40,425 bases of DNA, from the NCBI GenBank assembly GCA_017504995.1, contig JAFVQC010000065.1:1-40425 (forward strand). The letters are read 5' to 3'. Made by a program: the position numbers and the translations under genes. Source of the stretch: Clostridia bacterium (GTDB lineage Bacteria; Bacillota; Clostridia; Oscillospirales; CAG-272). This document shows positions 30,339 to 37,878 of the stretch, piece after piece. Below the pieces are notes generated by a model that saw nothing but the letters and a program-made list of their open reading frames with translations, had not been told where the DNA came from and did no database searches. The first letter of the stretch is position 1. Every line of letters begins with the position of its first letter.

Positions 30339-31307
30339 ATGAAATTAAGCGTATTGGCAAATCTGTATGGAGCAAAATCCTTGGACGAAACGCTGAAGAT
30401 CCTCACTGGTCTTGGCGTTCACACCGTAGAGATCGGCGCGGGGGGCTACCCGGGAAAGGCGCACTGCAATCCCGCAGAGCTGCTCTCTGACGAAAAGAAA
30501 TTTGACGAATTTGTGGCAACCTTCAAAAAGTACGACGTGGAGATCTGCGCCCTTGCCGCCCACGGCAATCCCCTTCATCCCAACGCCGCCATCGCCGAGA
30601 GTTTTGATCGCGATTTCCGTGACGCGGTCCTGCTTGCCGAAAAGCTCGGCGTGGATACGGTGATCACCTTCTCGGGCTGCCCTGGTGATCACGACGGCGC
30701 AAAGCTTCCCAACTGGGTGACCTGCGCGTGGCCCGACGACTACGTGGAGATCCTCAATTGGCAATGGAACGAAAAGGTGATCCCCTACTGGAAAAAGACG
30801 GGCGCGTTCGCCTTGGAGCACGGCGTGAAGCACATCGCCTTTGAGATGCACCCCGGCTTCTGCGTTTACAATCCCGAAACGCTCCTCAAGCTCCGCGAAG
30901 CGGTAGGCGAGGTGATCGGCGCGAACTTTGACCCCTCGCACCTGATCTGGCAAGGCATCGATCCCGTAGCGGCGATCCGTGCGCTGAAGGGCGCGATCTA
31001 TCACGTTCACGCCAAGGATACCAAGATTGATAAGTACAACACCGCCGTCAACGGCGTGCTGGATACCAAGCACTACGGTAAGGAATTGGAGCGCTCTTGG
31101 GTATTCCGCACCGTGGGCTACGGCAACAACGAAAGCTATTGGAGAGATCTGGTTTCCAATCTTCGTCTGTGCGGCTACGACAAGGTTCTGTCCATCGAGC
31201 ACGAGGATAGCGTCATGTCCATCGACGAGGGTCTGTGCAAAGCCGTTGCCTTCCTGCAGGATATCATTATCGTAGAGCCAAAGCCTACCACCATGAGCTG
31301 GGCGTGA
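30339..31307 (+). CDS. Sugar phosphate isomerase/epimerase (xylose isomerase-like TIM barrel)
   Basis: The 322-residue protein is an AP-endonuclease-2 family TIM barrel. It starts MKLSVLANLYG and contains TVEIGAGGYPGKAH, CALAAHGNPLHP, FEMHPGFCVYNPETL (metal ligands Glu and His), GANFDPSHLIWQGIDP and HVHAKDTKI. Members isomerise or epimerise sugars or polyols such as inositol derivatives. AGAGGA is upstream of the ATG at 30339. Its position behind hprK suggests a role in sugar use; the substrate cannot be told. Confidence 0.9.
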   Translation: MKLSVLANLYGAKSLDETLKILTGLGVHTVEIGAGGYPGKAHCNPAELLSDEKKFDEFVATFKKYDVEICALAAHGNPLHPNAAIAESFDRDFRDAVLLAEKLGVDTVITFSGCPGDHDGAKLPNWVTCAWPDDYVEILNWQWNEKVIPYWKKTGAFALEHGVKHIAFEMHPGFCVYNPETLLKLREAVGEVIGANFDPSHLIWQGIDPVAAIRALKGAIYHVHAKDTKIDKYNTAVNGVLDTKHYGKELERSWVFRTVGYGNNESYWRDLVSNLRLCGYDKVLSIEHEDSVMSIDEGLCKAVAFLQDIIIVEPKPTTMSWA

Positions 31308-31393
31308 GAAGATGAATCATCGCGACCCATAAGAAACGAAGATTAACCGTAATCAAACGGCGAATCGAAAAATAATAATATTGAATGAAACCC

Positions 31394-31695
31394 GTAGGTG
31401 CGCTTTATGAAGCGCCCGCGGGGCATTCGTGAATGCCCCCTACGAAAGATATTGTTCTCCTCTCGAAAAAACAAAGGTTAACCGTAATCAAACGGCGAGC
31501 GAAGAAGCAATCGTTTACCGCAAGCCTCCCTCCGAGAGGGAGGTGGATGCGACGAAGGAGCAGACGGAAGGAGCCTGCGGCACAATGGGATTTCCTGTCG
31601 CTATATTCCAACCGATTGTCCCTCGTTGCCGCACTCTCCTCCACCCGACTTCGTCGGGAGCCCCCTCTCGGAGGGAGCCTTGGTAGCATTCGCCG
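31394..31695. repeat. Third repeat cluster, two repeat families
   Basis: 31394-31419 (GTAGGTGCGC...GCGCCCGC) and 31420-31443 (GGGGCATTC/GAATGCCCCC TAC) belong to the GTAGGG family, with the linker TAATCAAACGGCGAATCGAA before and TAATCAAACGGCGAGCGAAG after. A second family starts near 31502: TTTACCGCAAG, hairpin CCTCCCT-ccgag-AGGGAGG, then TGGATGCGACGAAGGAGCAG. It ends with the partly inverted CCCCCTCTCGGAGGGAGCCT near 31660-31682. No gene is seen between 31308 and 31740. Confidence 0.82.
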
Positions 31696-31740
31696 AAAAC
31701 AAAGGGAAATCACATCAATTTGCCGTCCTTGGCAAAAAAA

Positions 31741-31768
31741 TTGGGCTGTTACCGTGGTAACAGCCCAA
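31741..31768 (-). terminator. Terminator of ackA
   Basis: TTGGGCTGTTACC and its reverse complement around GT. On the minus strand the hairpin is followed by TTTTTTTGCC. Confidence 0.88.
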
Positions 31769-31780
31769 AATGATAGAATC

Positions 31781-33004
31781 TTATTTGCCCGCAACCAATG
31801 CGGCGGTGTCCTTCGCGATGACCAATTCCTCGTTGGTGGGAATGACGTAAACCGCAACCTTAGAGGTGTCGGCGGAGATCTTCGTTGCCGTGCCGTGGGG
31901 AACGGTGACGTTTGCGGCTTGATTGAATTCAATGCCGAAGAATTCCATGTTCTCGCAGATCATCTGGCGCAGCTCGGCGTTGTTCTCACCGATTCCTGCG
32001 GTAAAGACCACGGCGTCCAGACCGTTCATCAAAGCGGCGTAAGAGCCGATATACTTCTTGATGTTATGCTTCAGAATATTCACAGCCAGCAGAGCGCGCT
32101 CATAGTTGGGATTGGAAGGTCCGTCCGCGATGGCGCTTTGCAGGTCTCTGGAGTCGGAGGAGAAGCCCGAAACACCGAGGAAGCCCGACTTCTTGTTCAT
32201 TACGTCGTTGACCTGCGCGGGAGTCAGATTTTCCGCCTCCATCAGATAGGGAACGATAGCGGGGTCAATGTCGCCGCAACGAGTACCCATCTCAACGCCT
32301 GCCAAGGGAGTGAAGCCCATGGAGGTATCCATTACCTTTCCGCCCTTTACCGCGCTGATGGAAGAACCGTTTCCGATGTGACAGGTTACGATCTTCGTTT
32401 CCTCAACGGGCTTGCCCAAGAGCTTTGCCATCTCTCCGCTGACGTAGCGGTGGGACGTGCCGTGAGCGCCGTACCGACGAATGCCGTACTTCTCGTAATA
32501 TTCGTAGGGCAGAGCGTAGACGTACGCCTCGGGGATCATGGTCTGGTGGAAGGCGGTGTCGAATACCAAGACCTGAGGCTTTCCGGGCATGGTATCGAGA
32601 CAGCCCTTGATGCCCATCAGGTGCGCGTCGGTGTGAAGGGGAGCAAAGTCACGGCAAAGCTTCAGCTTTTCCAGTACCTCGTCGCTCAGCAGAATAGATT
32701 CGGAAAAATACGCGCCGCCGTGGACCACACGGTGACCGATTGCCTGAATCTCGTCCATGCTGGCAACACAACCTACCTCGGGGTCGGTCAGGTGAGCGAC
32801 GACCAGATTCATGGCGTCGGCATGGTTCTGCATGGGGCTTTCCTTCTTGACCGTCAGCCCTTTTACGATTTGCTTGTGTTCGATCAGAGCGCCCTCGCCA
32901 CCAATGCGCTCGCAAATACCCTTTGCGTACAGCGTGTTGGTATCGGTATCAATGAGCTGATACTTCAAGGAGCTGGATCCTGCGTTTACAACCAGTATAT
33001 TCAT
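31781..33004 (-). CDS. ackA: Acetate kinase AckA
   Basis: AckA makes ATP from acetyl phosphate in the last step of acetate fermentation. The 407-residue enzyme has VVNAGSSSLKYQL (N-terminal phosphate loop), GHRVVHGG, FDTAFH, HGTSHRYV, CHIGNGSSISA, MGFTPLAGVEMGTRCGDIDP and FTAGIGEN, all at expected places. GGAGG is upstream of the ATG. pta is not adjacent, so the acetyl-phosphate source is encoded elsewhere. Confidence 0.98.
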   Translation of the reverse strand: MNILVVNAGSSSLKYQLIDTDTNTLYAKGICERIGGEGALIEHKQIVKGLTVKKESPMQNHADAMNLVVAHLTDPEVGCVASMDEIQAIGHRVVHGGAYFSESILLSDEVLEKLKLCRDFAPLHTDAHLMGIKGCLDTMPGKPQVLVFDTAFHQTMIPEAYVYALPYEYYEKYGIRRYGAHGTSHRYVSGEMAKLLGKPVEETKIVTCHIGNGSSISAVKGGKVMDTSMGFTPLAGVEMGTRCGDIDPAIVPYLMEAENLTPAQVNDVMNKKSGFLGVSGFSSDSRDLQSAIADGPSNPNYERALLAVNILKHNIKKYIGSYAALMNGLDAVVFTAGIGENNAELRQMICENMEFFGIEFNQAANVTVPHGTATKISADTSKVAVYVIPTNEELVIAKDTAALVAGK

Positions 33005-33035
33005 ATTTATCCTCCAATGAAAAATAATTACTTAT

Positions 33036-33064
33036 ATTATACTACCGATTTTCCTTTTTTTCAA
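33036..33064 (-). promoter_or_regulatory. Promoter of ackA
   Basis: On the minus strand TTGAAA (33059-33064), 17-base spacer, TATAAT (33036-33041). Confidence 0.75.
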
Positions 33065-33140
33065 GAGCAAAATCGCAGAAAATGAAAAAAATTCAAAAAT
33101 ATTGAAAAAAGGACGGAAAAAGCCGTCCAAAGGAGCGTTC

Positions 33141-34310
33141 ATGTCGGATTTTGGAATCATATGCGAAGTGAATCCCCTGCACGGGGGGCATCAGTATCTG
33201 CTTGACGAGGCGCGCCGCCGCGGGGCGGAACGGATCGTTTGCGTGATGAGTGGTAACAGTGTCCAGCGGGGCGAGCTTGCCGTGGCAGATGGGTATACCC
33301 GCGCCGAGGCACTGGTTGCCTGTGGGGCTGATCTGGTGCTGGAGCTACCTTATCCTTGGTGTTCTGCCAGCGCGGAGTTTTTCGCAAGGGGGGGGATCTC
33401 GGTGCTGCGGGGACTTGCTGACCGCGTGATCTTCGGCTCGGAGTGCGGTGATATTGCGTGCCTGCAAGGTGCGGCAGATCTTGCCGCAACCCCGGAATTC
33501 CGACGGGCGTACAAGGAGAGACTGGCAAGCGGAAAGCAGGCGGCGGCAAGCTATTACGAGCTGCTGCGACGCGGCGGCGCGGGCGAGCTGTCCTCCAACG
33601 ATCTGTTGGGCATCGAATATATACGGGCGGCAAAGACCTTGACAGTACCTCTTGGCTTTGAGACGGTGAGGCGGCAGGGCGAAGCCTACGACTCGGAGAA
33701 CGTGGAGGCTGCGTATCCCTCGGCGTTGGCAATACGTCAGCGGTGGAAGGAGGGAGATTTCTCCCGTATGGAGGAGTATCTGCCCACTGCCTCAGCAGAG
33801 GTGTTTCGCCGTGCGCAGAGCGAGGGGCGCCTGACCGACGGGAGAGAGCTTGACCGAGCGATCTTGCTGTTTTTCCGTTTGTGTGAGCCTGAATCGCTTA
33901 CCCATATCGCGGGTGCGGAAGGCGGTCTTGTTTATCGCCTGCGGGAGGCGGCAAGGGAATCGGTCACGGTGGCTGAGATGATGGAGCGCGTGCGTACCAA
34001 GCGCTATACCGACGCTTCCTTGCGCCGTCTCGCGCTGTATTGCATGACGGGCGTGACGAGGGCGGATTTGCAAGCCCTGCCTGCCTATACCACCCTTCTT
34101 GCCGCAAGCGAGAGGGGGAGGGAGCTGTTGGCGCAAAAACGGCGGCAAGAGGGCGGAATCCCCATCGTCACCAAGCCCTCGGACGCGCCCACGGAAGCAA
34201 GGCAGTTTGTATTGAGTGAAAAATTGAATGCCATCTTCACCTTGGCAAGCCCCCAAAAGCAATCTGCGGGGAGTATGATGAAAAAAGCACCGTTTTTGAA
34301 AATCCGCTAA
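33141..34310 (+). CDS. tmcAL: tRNA(Met) cytidine acetate ligase TmcAL (YlbM-type)
   Basis: TmcAL activates acetate with ATP and acetylates cytidine 34 of elongator tRNA-Met. The 389-residue protein has GIICEVNPLHGGHQYLL (nucleotidyltransferase HxGH-like site, residues 4-20), VMSGNSVQRGELAV, LPYPWCSASAEFFA and LSSNDLLGIEYIRA. The motifs and length fit the family. AAAGGAG precedes the ATG by 6 bases. It is divergent from ackA, which is notable as both act on activated acetate. Confidence 0.92.
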   Translation: MSDFGIICEVNPLHGGHQYLLDEARRRGAERIVCVMSGNSVQRGELAVADGYTRAEALVACGADLVLELPYPWCSASAEFFARGGISVLRGLADRVIFGSECGDIACLQGAADLAATPEFRRAYKERLASGKQAAASYYELLRRGGAGELSSNDLLGIEYIRAAKTLTVPLGFETVRRQGEAYDSENVEAAYPSALAIRQRWKEGDFSRMEEYLPTASAEVFRRAQSEGRLTDGRELDRAILLFFRLCEPESLTHIAGAEGGLVYRLREAARESVTVAEMMERVRTKRYTDASLRRLALYCMTGVTRADLQALPAYTTLLAASERGRELLAQKRRQEGGIPIVTKPSDAPTEARQFVLSEKLNAIFTLASPQKQSAGSMMKKAPFLKIR

Positions 34311-34353
34311 TCGGAGCAAAACGGTAAACCGCAAACGAAAAAACGCAAAAAAT

Positions 34354-34378
34354 CGGCAGAGGAAAAACTCCTCTGCCG
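34354..34378. terminator. Shared terminator between tmcAL and the P-type ATPase gene
   Basis: CGGCAGAGGA, loop AAAAC, TCCTCTGCCG. On the minus strand it is followed by ATTTTTTGCG, so it best serves the ATPase; it can also stop tmcAL transcripts. Confidence 0.85.
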
Positions 34379-34399
34379 AAATTTATAGAACAAGTGTTT

Positions 34400-37069
34400 T
34401 TATGCTTTGTTTTTGTCAATTGCTCTGTGAACGATCTTTACGATCTCAACGATCGGAATGATCAGGATCGCAAGCCCCATAGCGATGCCGTATTCAAGCA
34501 AGCCGATGGGAACCAGCTCGAACGCATTGGCAAGGAAGGGCACTTCGATTACCACAGTGGTCAGAAGCAGGGAAAGCGCGCCTGCGCCCCAAAGCCAGAG
34601 ATTCTGTTTCTTCATGGCGAAGATCGAACCGTGGAGAGAACGCATATTGAAGGAGTGGAAGATCTCACACATAGAAAGCGTCAGGAACGCCATGGTCATG
34701 CCGTGTGCGCTGTCCGCGCTGTTGATGATGTTATAGTTTCCAAACTCCATATAGTGTCCGATCGCATAGGATACGAGGGTAATAAGAGTAACGAGAACGC
34801 CTTGATATGCAACGGCAAAGCCGAGACCGCCCGCGAAGATGCCTTCCTTGGAATCACGGGGCTTGCGGTTCATCACGTTCGCCTCTGCCTTTTCCATACC
34901 CAGAGCAAGAGCGGGGAAGCAGTCGGTGATTAGGTTGATCCAAAGGAGATGAACGGGCTTGAAAATGGTGAAGCCCATAAGGGTTGCGAAGAAGATCGTA
35001 AGCACCTCGGAGAGGTTGGACGCCAGCAGGAACTGGATCGCCTTCCGAATGTTGTCGTAAATTCTTCTTCCTTCGCCAACCGCGGAAACGATGGTCGCGA
35101 AGTTGTCGTCGGCAAGGATCATGTCGGCAACGTTCTTGGTAACGTCCGTACCCGTGATACCCATGCCCACGCCGATGTCGGCGTTCTTGATAGAGGGCGC
35201 GTCATTGACACCGTCTCCCGTCATTGCGGTGACCTTGCCCTTTTTCCGCCAAGCGTTGACGATTCTCGTCTTGTGCTCAGGCTGTACACGGGCGTAAACC
35301 GAGTATTTTTCTACCTCGGTGGCGAAATCCTCGTCCGAAATATGGTCAAGCTCCGCGCCCGTGATGGCTTGCTCTGCGGAATCGATAATGCCAAGCTGCA
35401 TTGCGATGGCAATTGCGGTATCCTTGTGGTCGCCCGTGATCATAATGGGACGGATACCTGCGTTACGGCACTCGTCAATGGCAGGCTTTACCTCGGGACG
35501 GACGGGGTCGATCATACCGACCAGACCGATGAAACAAAGGTCACGCTCAACCGTTTCGGAATCGTAAGCCGCAGGCTCTGCGTCAAGCTCCTTCTTTGCG
35601 GCAGCAAGCACGCGGAGCGCCTTGTCTGCCATTGCCTTGTTAGCCCCAAGAATATCCGCGCGGAGCGCGTCGGTCAGTTCAACCACCTCGCCGTTGACCA
35701 GCGCCGTAGTGCAACGCTTCAACAGCTCGTCGGGCGCGCCCTTGGTAAACTGAACGAGAGCGCCGTCCTCGGTCTTGTGAACCGTGGACATCATTTTTCT
35801 GGAAGAATCGAAGGGAACCTCGCCAATGCGAAGGAAAGCGTTCTTTTGTACGTTCTTGGAAAGATTCAGCTTTTCGGCGTAGTTGACCAGAGCGCACTCG
35901 GTAGGCTCACCTACGGCAGTGCCGACTTCCGTATCGAACTCCGCGTCGGAGCAAAGAGACATAGCGTTGGCAAGCAGACCCTCGTCGAAGGCGTAATGAT
36001 CCACTACAGTCATCTTGTTCTGCGTCAGCGTACCCGTTTTGTCCGAGCAGATGATCTGAGTACAGCCCAAGGTCTCAACGGCGGTCAGCTTACGAATGAT
36101 GGCGTTACGCTTCGACATATTGGTAACGCCGATGGAAAGAACGATGGTAACGACGGTGGCAAGACCCTCGGGAATTGCGGCAACCGCCAGAGAAATTGCG
36201 ATCATGAAGGAATTGAGGATCGGTTCAAATCCAATACCGTCACGGATCAGCTGTACGCCAAAGATTACGACGCAAATGCCGATAACGAGATAGGTGAGGA
36301 TCTTGGAAAGACCTGCCAGCTTGATCTGCAAGGGAGTCTTGCCTTCCTCTGCCTGCGCCAGCGCGTCAGCGATCTTACCCATTTCGGTATCCATACCCGT
36401 GGCAACCACGATCGCCTTACCGCGTCCGTAAACCACGGTAGAGCCCATGAATACCATATTTTTGCGGTCACCCAGCGCAACGTCACCGTTGGCGGAAGCC
36501 ACAAGAGCCTCGGATTTCTTATCCACGGGAACGGACTCACCCGTCAGCGCGGCTTCCTCGATCTTCATGGAAGCGCACTCGATGATACGGGCGTCAGCGG
36601 GAACGGCGTCGCCTGCTTCGAGAACGATCACGTCGCCCACAACCAGATCCTCGCTGGGAATGAAAATCATCTTTCCGTCGCGAATGACCTTGCTTTGTGC
36701 CTTGGACATTTCCTGAAGGGCTTCGATTGCCTTTTCCGCCTTACTCTCCTGTAAGACACCGAGAACGGCGTTGATGATAACCACCGCGAGAATGATGACC
36801 ACGTCGGAAGGGAAGCCCATGTGACCCGAGTGGATACCCTCGTAGATCTCTACGCCTGCGGAAATGGCGGCGGCAACGAGAAGAATGATGGTCATGGGTT
36901 CAGCCAATTGCTTGAAGAACCGCTTGACCAAGGATTCCTTTTTTGCCTCCACCAGCTTGTTCTTGCCGTTTTTGGCAAGTCTTGCTTCTGCCTCGGCGGC
37001 GCTCAGACCGTCAGCCGTACTTTCGACGGCGGCGAGTACCTCTTCGGCATTGCTCAGATAATGCTTCAT
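34400..37069 (-). CDS. Cation-transporting P-type ATPase (P2A calcium/manganese type)
   Basis: The 889-residue pump has the cation-ATPase N-terminal domain, actuator TGES (176-179), the PEGL of helix 4 (300-303, AVAAIPEGLATVV) that marks calcium-type pumps, the phosphorylation site DKTGTLT (Asp343), nucleotide-binding FTKGAPDELL, the hinge TGDGVNDAP, and six C-terminal helices. ATG at 37069 with TTGGAGG upstream is preferred over a TTG four codons earlier. It is preceded by a yybP-ykoY manganese riboswitch, so it probably exports Mn(II), perhaps with Ca(II). YoaB of Lactococcus is a comparable riboswitch-controlled P-type ATPase. Confidence 0.94.
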   Translation of the reverse strand: MKHYLSNAEEVLAAVESTADGLSAAEAEARLAKNGKNKLVEAKKESLVKRFFKQLAEPMTIILLVAAAISAGVEIYEGIHSGHMGFPSDVVIILAVVIINAVLGVLQESKAEKAIEALQEMSKAQSKVIRDGKMIFIPSEDLVVGDVIVLEAGDAVPADARIIECASMKIEEAALTGESVPVDKKSEALVASANGDVALGDRKNMVFMGSTVVYGRGKAIVVATGMDTEMGKIADALAQAEEGKTPLQIKLAGLSKILTYLVIGICVVIFGVQLIRDGIGFEPILNSFMIAISLAVAAIPEGLATVVTIVLSIGVTNMSKRNAIIRKLTAVETLGCTQIICSDKTGTLTQNKMTVVDHYAFDEGLLANAMSLCSDAEFDTEVGTAVGEPTECALVNYAEKLNLSKNVQKNAFLRIGEVPFDSSRKMMSTVHKTEDGALVQFTKGAPDELLKRCTTALVNGEVVELTDALRADILGANKAMADKALRVLAAAKKELDAEPAAYDSETVERDLCFIGLVGMIDPVRPEVKPAIDECRNAGIRPIMITGDHKDTAIAIAMQLGIIDSAEQAITGAELDHISDEDFATEVEKYSVYARVQPEHKTRIVNAWRKKGKVTAMTGDGVNDAPSIKNADIGVGMGITGTDVTKNVADMILADDNFATIVSAVGEGRRIYDNIRKAIQFLLASNLSEVLTIFFATLMGFTIFKPVHLLWINLITDCFPALALGMEKAEANVMNRKPRDSKEGIFAGGLGFAVAYQGVLVTLITLVSYAIGHYMEFGNYNIINSADSAHGMTMAFLTLSMCEIFHSFNMRSLHGSIFAMKKQNLWLWGAGALSLLLTTVVIEVPFLANAFELVPIGLLEYGIAMGLAILIIPIVEIVKIVHRAIDKNKA

Positions 37070-37112
37070 TGTTTCCTCCAATATAAAAAATTTAAGATAA
37101 ACATAATAAAAT

Positions 37113-37145
37113 AGACTTTTGCAACCGAACCGATTGCAAAAGTCT
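37113..37145 (-). terminator. Attenuator terminator of the manganese riboswitch
   Basis: AGACTTTTGCAA and its exact reverse complement (37134-37145) around a 9-base loop. On the minus strand it is followed by TATTTTATT. The 5' arm uses the aptamer's own CAAGACTTTTGC, so metal binding should prevent termination. Confidence 0.85.
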
Positions 37146-37237
37146 TGCTATCAAACGACCCAAAAAACCGGACTCGAAAAGTCGTGATGACGGTTCATGG
37201 AAATGCAGAGCATTTAGCTACTCCCTTTTACTTGAAA
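37135..37237 (-). promoter_or_regulatory. yybP-ykoY manganese riboswitch
   Basis: On the minus strand the element has AAAAGGGAGTAGC at the 5' side, GAACCGTCATCACGAC in the middle and GATAGCAAGACTTTTGC at the 3' side. These are the conserved parts of the two metal-binding loops of this class. P1 pairs AAAAG with CTTTT. It lies directly upstream of the P-type ATPase gene. Confidence 0.9.
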
Positions 37238-37240
37238 ACC

Positions 37241-37269
37241 ATTATACCATAAAAAAGATTCTTTGTCAA
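37241..37269 (-). promoter_or_regulatory. Promoter of the riboswitch-ATPase unit
   Basis: On the minus strand TTGACA (37264-37269), 17-base spacer, extended TGG-TATAAT (37241-37246). Confidence 0.88.
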
Positions 37270-37324
37270 CCTTTTTTTTAAAAAACAAAGAAAAACGAAG
37301 AAAACCGTAAAACAAATCATTTTT

Positions 37325-37460
37325 CACAACCAAACGGCGAACCGACAAACAAAAAAACACACGATTTCGTAGGGGCGATTCATGAATCGCCCGCAAAAAA
37401 CGAATAATTTGCGAACGAAAAAACAATCGAATTTTCTTAACCAAACGGTGAACAGGAAAG
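37325..37460. repeat. Modular palindromic repeat copy with linkers
   Basis: Linker CACAACCAAACGGCGAACCG (from 37325), core GTAGGGGCGATTC/GAATCGCCCGC (37369-37394), then linker TTAACCAAACGGTGAACAGG (about 37437). It is the same family as the clusters at 15.4, 27.7, 31.4 and 39.9 kb. No gene lies between 37270 and 37497. Confidence 0.8.
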
Positions 37461-37497
37461 GCATCGTTTCCCATAGCCGTTGTTGCGTACGTTATAA

Positions 37498-37719
37498 TTA
37501 TAAGGAAGAAATTTGTGATTCCTCCGATAGCCCGATAAAATAATCCGCGCTTACGTGGTAAAATTTGCAGAGCAAAATCAGATCTTCAATTTTTAATTCC
37601 GCGCGGCCTTCCTCGATGTGGCTATATCCTTGCTGCGATTTGTTGATGATTTTCGCCACCTCTTTTTGCGTTAAATCTCTGTCTTCCCGTAAATTTCTCA
37701 TTCTGATTCGGTAATTCAT
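37498..37719 (-). CDS. Small XRE-family HTH regulator
   Basis: The 73-residue protein is essentially only a Cro/CI-type HTH: IRMRNLREDRDLTQKEVAKI, NKSQQGYSHIEEGRAEL, then a C-terminal ISADYFIGL-like helix (HVSADYFIGL). AAGGAG lies 6 bases before the ATG. It is divergent from the surface-protein gene at 37879. Between them are two perfect ATACTC-N7-GAGTAT palindromes over the surface-protein promoter, so this regulator is the obvious candidate to bind them and to control both genes. Confidence 0.9.
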   Translation of the reverse strand: MNYRIRMRNLREDRDLTQKEVAKIINKSQQGYSHIEEGRAELKIEDLILLCKFYHVSADYFIGLSEESQISSL

Positions 37720-37766
37720 GGTAAACTCCTTACAAAAAAATAAAATTTTTATGTAAAAATTTTACC

Positions 37767-37813
37767 ATACTCACAATTTGAGTATTGACAAATACTCAAA
37801 TATAGAGTATAAT
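37767..37813 (+). promoter_or_regulatory. Promoter of the surface-protein operon with two operators
   Basis: TTGACA (37785-37790), 17-base spacer, TATAAT (37808-37813). Two perfect inverted repeats ATACTC-N7-GAGTAT lie at 37767-37785 (touching the -35) and 37792-37810 (filling the spacer and the first half of the -10), 25 bp centre to centre. Occupancy should block RNA polymerase. Confidence 0.85.
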
Positions 37814-37878
37814 ATATGTAAGAATGACAATAGATAATCTAAAATATCTATTGTTTATAAATTTAAGGAGGAGAAAAC

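Noticed and set aside
37214..37474. 86-codon minus-strand frame between the ATPase and the small XRE gene
   Set aside because: It runs through palindromic repeats and the ATPase promoter, with no ribosome site.
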